Positions 1-8,816 of a stretch of DNA of 32,306 bases are shown here, in pieces. The translations under genes and the position numbers were made by a program. Numbering within the stretch: the stretch's first letter is position 1; each line of letters starts with the position of its first letter. The DNA lies in the NCBI GenBank assembly GCA_002415785.1, contig DIAJ01000038.1:1-32306 (forward strand), given 5' to 3'. Under the pieces are notes generated by a model that worked only from the letters and a program-made list of their open reading frames with translations, was not told where the DNA came from and searched no databases. The stretch comes from Flavobacteriales bacterium UBA5081. GTDB lineage: Bacteria > Bacteroidota > Bacteroidia > Flavobacteriales_E > Vicingaceae.

Positions 1-6
1 CGAAAA

Positions 7-32
7 AGCCGAAGAGAATATTCTCTTCGGCT
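7..32 (-). terminator. Palindromic intrinsic terminator
   Basis: Positions 7-19 and 20-32 are exact reverse complements, so 26 bases form a perfect palindrome (arm AGCCGAAGAGAAT) that can fold into a hairpin with only a minimal loop. On the minus strand it is followed by a short T run up to the window edge. On the plus strand the following bases are not T-rich. It lies about 60 bases past the stop of the minus-strand T9SS cargo gene, so it most likely ends that transcript. I see the structure directly; the function is inferred. Confidence 0.75.
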
Positions 33-92
33 ATAATTAATCTATTAAAAACTGTCAACCTATTTTAGGACGACTCAAATGTAAAATCTTAA

Positions 93-2090
93 TTACTTAA
101 GAACAATTTTCTTAACTAATTTCTCTTGATCATTTTCTAAAGATACAAAATAAACACCTTTATCAAGGTTACTTAAGTTCATATTCTTTGTTAATTGACC
201 ATTTAAAGATACTTGCTCGTTAAATACTACTTGTCCTAACATGTTTCTTACATTAAGTGTGTAAGTTGTAGGCTCAGAGCTTTCTGCTTTAATTGTGAAC
301 TCTCCATTAGTAGGGTTTGGAGAAACTGCAAAAGTACGATTGTCCTCTACTGCATCTACCTCATCTACACCAACAGTTAATCCACCAAAGTTTACACGAA
401 TTGAAGGCTCAGCTCCAACCCATCCCCAAGAGTTACCTGCAAAACTTACCCAGTTAGTAGTTGTTGGTTGTCTATTTTCAACAGAAGTAAATCTTCCGGT
501 AGTAAACTCTAATCCACCACCATTAAGCTGCTGCCAACCAATAGCATATTGTCTTCCTCCGTATAACATCTGAGGTCCGGTTCCAAATAATCCTGCTGGC
601 GTTAAGAATGGGAAAGTAATCCATCTTCCAAACATTGTCGTATCTATAGTAATTGCAGATGTGTTATAGGCAATCTTAGCATTTTGATTAAACACCCCGG
701 CAATAGTTGTTGCAGTATCCCATGATTCTGTTATATCATAAATAAGTGGTGTAATTTGCACACCATTATTTTCAGGAACATTAGCTACAAAAAATGACAA
801 TGAAGTAGCTTCTGCACTATCTCTACCAATGTTAAAGAAAGAAACGAAAATATCATCTCTATTTCCACCACCTTGGTATGAACCTACCCCTGTTAAATTC
901 TCAGGCTCAATCCCTTTACTTAGTACAGAGTCAGTTACTATAAATGAGTAGTCTACAAAAGAAATTGCAGGCGTTGCATTAACAGAATCAGAACGAACAC
1001 CAATTCTTGCTCTAAAATACCCCTCTCTTGTGTTGATATACGGTCCTACATTGGCAGTATCTCTATAAGTACTAGCCGCTAATGGATTTAGCGTATCAAT
1101 AGCTGCTGCAGTTAAATAATCACCTGCACCACCTGTTAAAGTAGAGTCATGATACATTTCGTAATATAAACTAAAATTTGGTTGAGCATTCGCCCCTCCA
1201 ACAAATACAGCTCCATCGAAATTCATTGGCTGCAATAAACGCTGAGGATACATTCCATAAATTGGGTTCAAATCAAAAGTATCAGTAAAGTTTACTGAAT
1301 AGTCTTCTAACTTCATTGAATTATCATGACCTTGCAATATGGTAAGATCATCAATCATCCAATAATAGTGACTACCACCTCTAAATACAAATCTCACATA
1401 AGCAGTATCTTCAAATGCTAAATCTTCAGTAACATTAAATGTAAGTGTAGTTGCATTAGAAACGAATGTGTTTGCATCATTTCCGTTTGCACCGTCATAA
1501 TAACCTGGATTGATTCCTGAAGACCAGTTTTGTCCATCTGCACTAACTTCCATAATTAAATCAACAGCCTGCTTACTACAGCAATATCTGTTAGAAGTTT
1601 CAATGGTGATTAAAACAGAAGCAGAAGGAGTAATCGTAATTGCACTTGACTGAACAGTAGCGTCAATATCAATAAAAGTTCCACCTGGGCCGGGAGCTGG
1701 TGTATTATAAGCATCAGCTGGCATAGACAAATAACCATCAGCCGCAGATGTTGAAGTTAATGCAGTAACAGTTGTTGAATACTGTCCACCTGGAGCTTGA
1801 TCACTCCAAATCCAGTCGAAACCATTGTTATTTGGGTTAATACTAGTCCAGTTTACAGTTTGACCACCCCAAGTACCTACAGGCATATCAGTAGCATTTG
1901 GTCCACCCGCAAAACTATCATAATATAAAGTGTCCAAAGGAGCTTTATTTGTGGCAACAGCTTTCGCTTTATCTGCCTTGGCATTCGTTAGCTTAGCTTG
2001 TGCCTCCGGTGCATTCACACTGACTCCCTGAGCCAAAAGACCCGCAGACATTAGAGCTAATCCAGAAAGTAAAAAATAATTCTTTTTCAT
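93..2090 (-). CDS. T9SS type A sorting domain-containing secreted protein
   Basis: This 665-residue protein is exported and probably attached to the cell surface or released by the type IX secretion system. It starts at an ATG with a Sec signal peptide (MKKN then a hydrophobic stretch to about residue 20). An Ala/Lys/Asn-rich linker follows at about 27-50. The middle is beta-rich and Asp/Thr/Asn-rich: residues 55-255 resemble an adhesion or carbohydrate-binding-like jelly roll (DSFAGG, later YYWMIDDLTI), but I do not recognise a named enzyme domain. The last 75 or so residues are a T9SS type A sorting domain, with FAVSPNPTNGEF, then LNVRNMLGQVV, then LDKGVYFVSLE and a Lys-rich end. It stands alone, followed by a palindromic terminator. 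Family assignment rests on the C-terminal domain; substrate and role are unknown. Confidence 0.88.
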   Translation of the reverse strand: MKKNYFLLSGLALMSAGLLAQGVSVNAPEAQAKLTNAKADKAKAVATNKAPLDTLYYDSFAGGPNATDMPVGTWGGQTVNWTSINPNNNGFDWIWSDQAPGGQYSTTVTALTSTSAADGYLSMPADAYNTPAPGPGGTFIDIDATVQSSAITITPSASVLITIETSNRYCCSKQAVDLIMEVSADGQNWSSGINPGYYDGANGNDANTFVSNATTLTFNVTEDLAFEDTAYVRFVFRGGSHYYWMIDDLTILQGHDNSMKLEDYSVNFTDTFDLNPIYGMYPQRLLQPMNFDGAVFVGGANAQPNFSLYYEMYHDSTLTGGAGDYLTAAAIDTLNPLAASTYRDTANVGPYINTREGYFRARIGVRSDSVNATPAISFVDYSFIVTDSVLSKGIEPENLTGVGSYQGGGNRDDIFVSFFNIGRDSAEATSLSFFVANVPENNGVQITPLIYDITESWDTATTIAGVFNQNAKIAYNTSAITIDTTMFGRWITFPFLTPAGLFGTGPQMLYGGRQYAIGWQQLNGGGLEFTTGRFTSVENRQPTTTNWVSFAGNSWGWVGAEPSIRVNFGGLTVGVDEVDAVEDNRTFAVSPNPTNGEFTIKAESSEPTTYTLNVRNMLGQVVFNEQVSLNGQLTKNMNLSNLDKGVYFVSLENDQEKLVKKIVLK

Positions 2091-2154
2091 CTCTTTCGTT
2101 TTTAGTTAAACAATTTAGTTAATTCAATTCATAAAGTTAAGAATCTTTTTAGAA

Positions 2155-2162
2155 CAAAATTA
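2155..2162 (-). promoter_or_regulatory. Bacteroidota -7 promoter element (TAATTTTG)
   Basis: Read on the minus strand this is TAATTTTG, an exact match to the Bacteroidota -7 consensus TAnnTTTG. It lies 64 bases upstream of the ATG of the T9SS cargo gene. I find no clear TTG at the -33 position, and the surrounding DNA is very AT-rich, so a chance match is possible. Confidence 0.4.
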
Positions 2163-2207
2163 AAAACATATTAATTTTTTGTTAAAATAATAATTCTATT
2201 GCTTATT

Positions 2208-5087
2208 TTACCCCAAATCCGCTGTTTCATATTCTTCAATCGGAGGGCAAGCGCAAACAAGGTTTCTGTCGCCATAAGCATCATCTACTCTTCGAACAGA
2301 TGGCCAAAATTTAGCGCCTCTTATTCTATTCACCGGATAAGCAGCTTCTGAACGACTATAAGGAAAGCTCCAATCGTCGGCTACACACAACTGTTCTGTA
2401 TGAGGAGAATTCTTTAAAACGTTATTCTCAATATCTGCATTTCCGTCTTCTATGGTTTGAATCTCTTCGCGAATTTTTAACATTGCTTCAACAAATCGAT
2501 CTAGCTCAACTTTACTTTCGCTTTCTGTTGGCTCAATCATTAAAGTGCCATTTACCGGGAAAGAAACGGTTGGCGCATGAAAACCGTAATCAATTAGCCT
2601 TTTAGCAATATCCACCACTTCAATTCCTGCTGATTGTTTAAAACCCCTGCAATCTAAAATCATTTCATGTGCAACTGTATTATTGGCTCCTTGGTAAAGT
2701 ACATCGAACTTTTCATTAAGCTGAGCCTTTAAATAATTTGCGCTTAAAATGGCTGCCTTTGTAGAGTTTGTCAAGCCTACTTCACCCAACATTTTAATGT
2801 AAGCGTAAGAGATTAACAATACCAGTGAACTACCAAATGGTGCTGCAGAAACAGAGTGAATTCCTTCTTCTCCTCCGGTTTTAACAAAGGCGTTGGTTGG
2901 CAAAAATGGTGCTAAGTGCTTAGCTACTCCAATTGGCCCCATACCTGGACCGCCGCCGCCATGAGGAATGGCAAAAGTTTTATGTAAATTCAAGTGGCAA
3001 ACGTCAGCTCCAATTTTCGCAGGATTAGTTAAACCTACCTGCGCATTCATATTCGCACCATCCATATAAACTTGTCCACCGTGCTTGTGAATTGTCTCTG
3101 TGATTTCAATTACCGACTCTTCAAAAACCCCGTGAGTAGATGGGTAAGTTATCATTAAGCAAGATAAATTTTCGCTGTGCTTTTCCGCCTTAGCTTTTAA
3201 GTCTTCTACATCAATATTTCCGTTATCATCGCACTTTACAACCACTACTTGCATTCCGGCCATTACAGCACTTGCAGGATTAGTTCCATGAGCTGATGAA
3301 GGAATTAAAGCAATATTTCTGTGGTGATCACCTCTACTTTTATGATAAGCACGAATCACCATCAAGCCCGCATACTCACCTTGAGCTCCTGAGTTTGGCT
3401 GCAATGATGTTTTATAGAATCCTGTAATCTCAGATAAGTCTCTTTCCAGCTCATTGATCATTTGCATGTAACCCTGAACTTGATCGTCGGGTGCAAATGG
3501 ATGTATATTGGCAAACTCCGGCCAAGTAAGTGGAATTAATTCTGAGGCTGCATTCAATTTCATGGTGCAAGAACCCAATGGAATCATTCCATGGGTTAGA
3601 GAAAAGTCCTTATTTTCTAAACGCTTTATGTAGCGCATCATTTCTGTTTCAGAATGGTAAGAATTAAATACCGGATGCGTTAAAAAGGAAGATTTTCTAA
3701 TTAAGTTCTCGGCTAGCGGACTTTCTTTAATTACTTCTTCTACCTCAGCAAAGTTTTCATTTTTAAAATCGGCACAGTACTGAATTAGATTATTTAATTC
3801 GTGCAGTTCTACCGATTCATTCATGCTAATTCCCACAACATCTTCATCAATTTTTCGAATATTAATCCCGTGAGCGCGCAAATGCTGGATTAAGTTATCT
3901 GCTCTATGATCGCCAACTTTTACTTTTAATGTATCGAAATACTGCTTACTTAGCACTTCATACCCTAAATCATTCAGCGCTTTTGCCAACTGAACGGTGT
4001 ATTGATGAGTACCTTTTGCAATTGTATAAATACCATTTCTTCCGTGGTAAACAGCAAACATTCCAGCCATGACAGCCAATAAAACCTGGGCTGTACAAAT
4101 ATTGGAGGTTGCACGATCTCTTTTAATATGTTGTTCACGAGTTTGCAATGCCATACGCAATGCAGCCTTCCCATCGGCGTCAACTGATAAGCCAATTATT
4201 CTACCCGGAACACTTCTCTTATAATCTTCTCTTGTTGCAAAGTAAGCAGCATGTGGACCACCAAAACCCATTGGAACGCCAAAGCGCTGAGTAGTTCCAC
4301 AAACAACATCAGCTCCCCACTCTCCCGGAGGCGTTAAGAGTGCTAAACTCAACAAATCGGCAGCAACTGTAACCAATGCTCCTTTATCGTGTGCTTTCTT
4401 AACAAATTCACTATAGTCAAAAACCTCACCATCTACATTAGGGTACTGAAGAACTGCACCAAAAACAGGCTCGCTAAAATCAAATTCTCTCGGATTGCCA
4501 AATACTAGTTCAATCCCTAACGGTTCACTTCTAGTAAGCAAAACTTCTTTGGTTTGAGGAAAAACATCGTCTGCAACAAACAACTTATTCACATTCGCTT
4601 TTTTCAATTCCCTAGCACGAACACTGTGCATTAAACTCATAGCTTCAGCAACAGCAGTAGGCTCATCAAGCAATGAAGAATTGGCAATTTCCATTCCTGT
4701 AAGGTCTGTCACCATGGTCTGAAAATTCAACAGGGCTTCCAACCTACCTTGTGCAATTTCTGCCTGATAAGGAGTATAAGCTGTATACCATCCCGGATTC
4801 TCAAAAATATTACGCTGAATTACCGCCGGTACTTTGGTATTGTAATAACCTAAACCAATGTAACTCTTATAAACTTTATTCTTAGAAGCCAAATCTTTGA
4901 TATGATTCATATACTGATACTCACTCATTGGCTGAGAAAGCTTTAAAGGCTCATTCAAGCGGATGTTAGCAGGAATTGTTTTATCAATTAATGCATCTAC
5001 GCTTGTTTCGCCAATTGCTTTTAGCATGGCTTTTATATCTTCATCGGACAGTCCGATATGACGAGAACGAAAGGGTGCTGAAGTCAT
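2208..5087 (-). CDS. gcvP: Glycine dehydrogenase (decarboxylating), P-protein
   Basis: This is the P-protein of the glycine cleavage system. It decarboxylates glycine with pyridoxal phosphate and passes the aminomethyl group to the lipoyl arm of GcvH in the cytoplasm. At 959 residues it has the full length of the single-chain form with two homologous halves. The N-terminal SRHIG motif is typical of the family. The PLP lysine is K703 in LHKTFAIPHGGGGPG, followed by GPIGV; SAAPFGS and the C-terminal EPTESE region are also present. A matching gcvH lies about 16 kb away at 20895-21272 on the same strand. gcvT and the lipoamide dehydrogenase gene are not in the window. The ATG is 26 bases downstream of an exact -7 element. 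The next gene on this strand is over 100 bases downstream, so it is probably transcribed alone. Confidence 0.97.
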   Translation of the reverse strand: MTSAPFRSRHIGLSDEDIKAMLKAIGETSVDALIDKTIPANIRLNEPLKLSQPMSEYQYMNHIKDLASKNKVYKSYIGLGYYNTKVPAVIQRNIFENPGWYTAYTPYQAEIAQGRLEALLNFQTMVTDLTGMEIANSSLLDEPTAVAEAMSLMHSVRARELKKANVNKLFVADDVFPQTKEVLLTRSEPLGIELVFGNPREFDFSEPVFGAVLQYPNVDGEVFDYSEFVKKAHDKGALVTVAADLLSLALLTPPGEWGADVVCGTTQRFGVPMGFGGPHAAYFATREDYKRSVPGRIIGLSVDADGKAALRMALQTREQHIKRDRATSNICTAQVLLAVMAGMFAVYHGRNGIYTIAKGTHQYTVQLAKALNDLGYEVLSKQYFDTLKVKVGDHRADNLIQHLRAHGINIRKIDEDVVGISMNESVELHELNNLIQYCADFKNENFAEVEEVIKESPLAENLIRKSSFLTHPVFNSYHSETEMMRYIKRLENKDFSLTHGMIPLGSCTMKLNAASELIPLTWPEFANIHPFAPDDQVQGYMQMINELERDLSEITGFYKTSLQPNSGAQGEYAGLMVIRAYHKSRGDHHRNIALIPSSAHGTNPASAVMAGMQVVVVKCDDNGNIDVEDLKAKAEKHSENLSCLMITYPSTHGVFEESVIEITETIHKHGGQVYMDGANMNAQVGLTNPAKIGADVCHLNLHKTFAIPHGGGGPGMGPIGVAKHLAPFLPTNAFVKTGGEEGIHSVSAAPFGSSLVLLISYAYIKMLGEVGLTNSTKAAILSANYLKAQLNEKFDVLYQGANNTVAHEMILDCRGFKQSAGIEVVDIAKRLIDYGFHAPTVSFPVNGTLMIEPTESESKVELDRFVEAMLKIREEIQTIEDGNADIENNVLKNSPHTEQLCVADDWSFPYSRSEAAYPVNRIRGAKFWPSVRRVDDAYGDRNLVCACPPIEEYETADLG

Positions 5088-5113
5088 AAGATTTATAGTA
5101 TTTTTTGAGGCTG

Positions 5114-5121
5114 CAAATATA
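5114..5121 (-). promoter_or_regulatory. Bacteroidota -7 promoter element (TATATTTG) for gcvP
   Basis: On the minus strand this reads TATATTTG, an exact TAnnTTTG match, 26 bases before the gcvP ATG. That would give a leader of about 20 bases. No convincing -33 TTG is visible at the usual spacing. The gap is too short for a glycine riboswitch. Confidence 0.5.
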
Positions 5122-5183
5122 ACCTTATTGCAACATTTAATATCTATTTTCAGTAGAGTTTAAACAAGATTTTAACCCAAATG

Positions 5184-5211
5184 TTTGTCCCACTTTTTCG
5201 GCTTAATTTTG
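5184..5211 (+). promoter_or_regulatory. Bacteroidota promoter (TTTG, 16-base spacer, TAATTTTG)
   Basis: TTTG at 5184-5187 and TAATTTTG at 5204-5211 are separated by 16 bases. Together they resemble the Bacteroidota -33 and -7 elements, with the -7 match exact. Transcription would start near 5218. That lies downstream of the first in-frame TTG (5185) of the following membrane-protein gene, so translation should begin at the later TTG at 5236. Confidence 0.5.
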
Positions 5212-5235
5212 AGGGCATTTAAAGCTTGCAAAATC

Positions 5236-6096
5236 TTGAATTTAGTCAGAAATTTCGGGCACTTTATCGTTTACAGCAATCTCTATGTTGCCTTTTGCGC
5301 CTTTTCACTAGCTGTATTCTCGCTAAAGGCACTTGACTACAAAGCAGACAACAACTTACTTGCATTTATTTTCTTTGCAACATTATTTGCCTACAATTTT
5401 CAAAGAAGAATTAGCCTTTTAGAAAAAACAAACTCTACTAGCTCATGGCAAAACAAATGGATTTCGCGAAACAAAAGCCTCAGTAACATAATTACGGTTT
5501 TTTCATTTACTGCCTGCTTGTATTTTCTTTATTTTTTACCGCATGACAGCCTTTTACTAATTGCTCCACTGTCATTGATATCATTGCTCTATGTTTTGAG
5601 AATTGGCAGACAGCCCGCATTGAGAAATATTCCTTTTTTAAAGGTTTTTATTGTTGCATTTGTCTGGGGTGGAGCTATGATACTGCTCCCCACTTTGTAC
5701 TTTTCAAATGACTTTTATTCTATTTTTTCATTAAAAGCTCAAAGCTTGAGTTTTGCATTATCCTTATTCATTTTCGGTTTAAGCCTGCCATTTGACATTC
5801 GCGATATAAGTGACGATAGTATCGCTCAACTTAAAACCATACCTGCTAAAATGGGTGTCAAGAAAACGATTCTAATTTGTTGGTTGAGTTTTTTGCTAAG
5901 CAGCATTGTGTTTTTAGTTTGTTTCAAGCATCATTTTATTACATCAGAAGTTTTCGCAAGCTTACTAATTACCATTGCAATAAGTGCTTTCATGGTGTAT
6001 TTAACCAAGAAGCCAAAGCATCATTTGTTTTATGGGCTATTGTTGGAAGGTTGCTTATTGCTTCCATTAACTGTATATTACTTTTTGATATTTTAA
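5236..6096 (+). CDS. UbiA-like polytopic membrane protein (first Asp motif absent)
   Basis: This integral membrane protein has about 286 residues and seven or eight predicted hydrophobic segments, and resembles the UbiA prenyltransferase superfamily. What supports the fold is the second signature near residues 186-210, FDIRDISDD followed by KTIPAKMGVKKT, which matches the usual Dx3D motif and the following loop. The first NDxxDxxxD-type motif expected in the first third is not there: the equivalent loop reads AYNFQRRIS at about residues 52-60. A prenyltransferase reaction is therefore doubtful. No ATG start exists in this region. The frame opens at a TTG at 5185, but a good promoter spans that codon, so I prefer the TTG at 5236, just before NLVRNFGHFIVYSN. 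It is divergent from gcvP and upstream of kynU, which has its own -7 element. Function unknown. Confidence 0.75.
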   Translation: MNLVRNFGHFIVYSNLYVAFCAFSLAVFSLKALDYKADNNLLAFIFFATLFAYNFQRRISLLEKTNSTSSWQNKWISRNKSLSNIITVFSFTACLYFLYFLPHDSLLLIAPLSLISLLYVLRIGRQPALRNIPFLKVFIVAFVWGGAMILLPTLYFSNDFYSIFSLKAQSLSFALSLFIFGLSLPFDIRDISDDSIAQLKTIPAKMGVKKTILICWLSFLLSSIVFLVCFKHHFITSEVFASLLITIAISAFMVYLTKKPKHHLFYGLLLEGCLLLPLTVYYFLIF

Positions 6097-6168
6097 GTAC
6101 TATTCTGCTTTTTAAAGGTCAAAACCTCTTTCATATAAATTAATCTCAATAATTCTTATCTGACTTTG

Positions 6169-6176
6169 TATCTTTG
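6169..6176 (+). promoter_or_regulatory. Bacteroidota -7 promoter element (TATCTTTG) for kynU
   Basis: TATCTTTG is an exact match to TAnnTTTG and sits 25 bases before the ATG at 6201. It overlaps the TTG at 6174 that would otherwise extend the kynU frame, so that TTG is probably not transcribed in the kynU mRNA. No clear -33 TTG is seen at normal spacing. Confidence 0.5.
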
Positions 6177-6200
6177 AACGTTCTAAACATTTTAGACCAG

Positions 6201-7463
6201 ATGAACTATAAAAACGATAAAGACTTTGCTTTAGAAAAAGACAAAAAAGATTCTTTAAAAGACTTTAGAACAAAGTTTTTCATTCCACAACACAAAGGCG
6301 AAGATAAAATTTACTTTACCGGAAACTCTTTGGGTTTACAACCTAAAAGAGCCAAAGAAGCGCTTCAACAAGAACTCGACGATTGGGCTGCCTTAGGGGT
6401 AGATGGGCATTTTGAAGCTAAAAACCCTTGGTTTTCTTACCACGAAATGTTCAAATCTAAATTGGCTAAAGTTGTTGGTGCAAAAGCAGAGGAAGTTACC
6501 GCCATGGGTGGCTTAACAGCTAACTTGCATTTTTTAATGGTTTCCTTTTTTCGCCCTCAAGGGAAAAGAACTAAAATTTTATGCGAAGGAAAAGCTTTCC
6601 CATCAGATCAATATGCACTGGAAAGTCAGTTAAAATTTCACGGCTTAAACCCTGAGGAGCATCTTATTGAATTGTTCCCTCGTGAAGGTGAGCACTATTT
6701 GAGAGAAGAGGACATTATCGCTGAAATTGAAAAGGCAGGCGATAGCTTGGCATTGATTATGATTGGTGGAGTAAACTACTATACCGGTCAAGTTATGCCC
6801 ATGAAGAAAATTACTGAAGTCGGGCACAAAGTCGGAGCAATTGTTGGTTTCGACTGCGCTCATGCTACCGGAAATATTGCCTTGGAGCTACACGACTGGG
6901 AAGTAGATTTTGCTGCTTGGTGTTCTTACAAATACCTCAACTCAGGACCGGGAAGTACAGCCGGAATCTTTGTCCACGAAAAGCACGCTAATAAGCCGGA
7001 GCTTCCGCGCTTTGCAGGTTGGTGGGGCACACCACCCGATGATCGCTTTTTGATGAAGAAAGGTTTTCAACCGGATTATGGAGCAGATGGCTGGCAATTG
7101 AGTAATGCACCTGTTTTAGCTATGGCAGTTCAAAACCTTTCATTAGACCTATACAACGAAGCAGGCAGAGAGCGATTAATTGAAAAGCAAAAAGACTTAA
7201 CCGCTTATTTGGAGTTCGTTTTAAACGACATAAGCGAGCGCATAGAAAGCATCAACTTTGAAATTATTACCCCAAAAGAAAGAGGTTCGCAGCTTTCAAT
7301 CTTAACGCATGGAAGCGGCAAAGAACTATTTAATAAAATTAGCGAAGAAGGTGTTGTTGCCGACTGGAGAGAGCCCAACGTTATTCGATTAGCACCGGTT
7401 CCGCTTTACAACTCCTTTTACGATGTATATCGATTTGGACAGATCATTGAAAAGTCACTTTAA
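6201..7463 (+). CDS. kynU: Kynureninase
   Basis: A cytoplasmic PLP enzyme that cleaves kynurenine or 3-hydroxykynurenine to anthranilate or 3-hydroxyanthranilate plus alanine. With the ATG at 6201 it has 420 residues, normal for the family. Visible signatures are YFTGNSLGLQPK near the N-terminus, GVNYYTGQ, the cofactor aspartate in GFDCAHATGN, and the Schiff-base lysine K244 in WCSYKYLNSGPGS. The C-terminal RLAPVPLYNSFYDVY is typical of kynureninases. An in-frame TTG 27 bases upstream lies inside the -7 promoter element and is rejected as the start. kmo follows after 12 bases, so the two form an operon that turns kynurenine into 3-hydroxyanthranilate. Tryptophan dioxygenase and 3-hydroxyanthranilate dioxygenase are not in the window. 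Confidence 0.96.
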   Translation: MNYKNDKDFALEKDKKDSLKDFRTKFFIPQHKGEDKIYFTGNSLGLQPKRAKEALQQELDDWAALGVDGHFEAKNPWFSYHEMFKSKLAKVVGAKAEEVTAMGGLTANLHFLMVSFFRPQGKRTKILCEGKAFPSDQYALESQLKFHGLNPEEHLIELFPREGEHYLREEDIIAEIEKAGDSLALIMIGGVNYYTGQVMPMKKITEVGHKVGAIVGFDCAHATGNIALELHDWEVDFAAWCSYKYLNSGPGSTAGIFVHEKHANKPELPRFAGWWGTPPDDRFLMKKGFQPDYGADGWQLSNAPVLAMAVQNLSLDLYNEAGRERLIEKQKDLTAYLEFVLNDISERIESINFEIITPKERGSQLSILTHGSGKELFNKISEEGVVADWREPNVIRLAPVPLYNSFYDVYRFGQIIEKSL

Positions 7464-7475
7464 AAAATAAATCAA

Positions 7476-8816
7476 ATGGAAAAAGTTGCTGTTATAGGAG
7501 CCGGATTAGTCGGTGCTTTACAAGCCATTTTTTTAGCAAAAAAAGGGTATCAAGTAGATGTTTACGAACGCAGAGAAGACATGCGTAAGCATCAAATTTC
7601 TGCCGGACGTTCGATTAACTTAGCCTTGTCGAACCGCGGTTGGAAAGCATTGGAAACTGCCGGAGTTAAGGAAAAAGTAGAAAAAATGGCAATTCCTATG
7701 CACGGCAGAATGATGCATGATGTAGAAGGAAACACCACTTTTCAAGCTTATGGATTTGAGGGGGAAGCTATTTACTCAGTAAGTAGAGGAGGCCTAAACT
7801 GCATTTTAATGGATGAAGCTGAAAGTTATGACAATGTGACTTTCCACTTTGACATGCTTTGTCAAGATTTAGATTTAGAAAAAAGAGAAGTTACTTTTCT
7901 GAACACTGAAAGTGGTAAGGAAACAACTCACAGGCCGGATCGAATCTTTGGGACAGATGGCGCTTTTTCAGCAGTTAGAACAAGACTGCAAAAAACCGAT
8001 CGATTCAATTACGAGCAAATGTACTTGCCACACGGCTATAAAGAATTGAGCATTCCTCCGGCGGAAGGTGGCGGTTTTAAAATCGACAAAAATGCTTTGC
8101 ATATTTGGCCTCGAGGGGAATACATGCTCATTGCTCTCGCCAACGAAGATGGTAGTTTTACCTGTACGCTCTTTTTCCCTTTTGAAGGAAAACCCTCTTT
8201 TGAATCCTTAAAAACGGAAGCAGATGTAAAGGCTTTTTTCGAAGAAACCTTTCCGGATGCATTGAACTTAATGCCGGAATTAGTCGACGACTACTTCACC
8301 AACCCTACCTCATCTTTAGTAACTATAAAATGCCACCCTTGGAATTACGAAGATTGGATTATTTTAATGGGAGATGCCTCTCATGCCATTGTTCCTTTTT
8401 ACGGTCAGGGTATGAATTCAGGCTTCGAGGATTGCACGGTGTTTAACGACATCTTTGAAGCTGAAAATCAAAACTGGGCAAAATCCTTTAAGCGATTTTC
8501 CAATGAACGCAAAGCAGATGCAGATGCTATTTCCAACTTGGCATTATCCAATTTCGTAGAGATGCGCGACAAAGTTGCCGATGAAATGTTTCTTCTTCGC
8601 AAGAAAATTGAAAAGAAGATTGCAGAAAAGCATCCTGATTTATGGATGCCGCTCTACTCTCGTGTAACTTTTAGTCATAAACCCTACTCTGAAGCACTAA
8701 AGGCAGGTGAAAGGCAAGATAAGATTATGGATTGCGTTATGGCTAAAGAAAATATTATAGAAGTATGGGACAGCAAAGAAGTGGAAGAAGAAATTTTAAG
8801 CATGGTCAAAAAATGA
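7476..8816 (+). CDS. kmo: Kynurenine 3-monooxygenase
   Basis: An FAD-dependent aromatic hydroxylase that converts L-kynurenine to 3-hydroxykynurenine with NADPH and O2. It has 446 residues. The dinucleotide-binding GxGxxG is at residues 8-13 (VIGAGLVG), ending in the acidic strand DVYERRED. GRSINLALSNRGWKAL at 44-59 is a hallmark of this enzyme rather than of generic hydroxylases. The second FAD motif is MGDASHAIVPFYGQGMN near residues 298-314. The C-terminal third is charged and helical. In mitochondrial relatives this part anchors the protein, but I see no strong membrane segment here. It lies 12 bases after kynU, and its TGA overlaps the ATG of the next gene (ATGA), so all three are probably co-transcribed. 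Confidence 0.96.
   Translation: MEKVAVIGAGLVGALQAIFLAKKGYQVDVYERREDMRKHQISAGRSINLALSNRGWKALETAGVKEKVEKMAIPMHGRMMHDVEGNTTFQAYGFEGEAIYSVSRGGLNCILMDEAESYDNVTFHFDMLCQDLDLEKREVTFLNTESGKETTHRPDRIFGTDGAFSAVRTRLQKTDRFNYEQMYLPHGYKELSIPPAEGGGFKIDKNALHIWPRGEYMLIALANEDGSFTCTLFFPFEGKPSFESLKTEADVKAFFEETFPDALNLMPELVDDYFTNPTSSLVTIKCHPWNYEDWIILMGDASHAIVPFYGQGMNSGFEDCTVFNDIFEAENQNWAKSFKRFSNERKADADAISNLALSNFVEMRDKVADEMFLLRKKIEKKIAEKHPDLWMPLYSRVTFSHKPYSEALKAGERQDKIMDCVMAKENIIEVWDSKEVEEEILSMVKK

Noticed and set aside
5088..5184. Glycine riboswitch upstream of gcvP
   Set aside because: Fewer than 100 bases separate the divergent genes, the -7 element is 26 bases from the ATG, and no paired aptamer architecture is visible.
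8765..8812. Longer start for the exported protein after kmo
   Set aside because: The extension uses a TTG inside kmo, adds a charged non-signal sequence, and hides the signal peptide that begins at the ATG at 8813.
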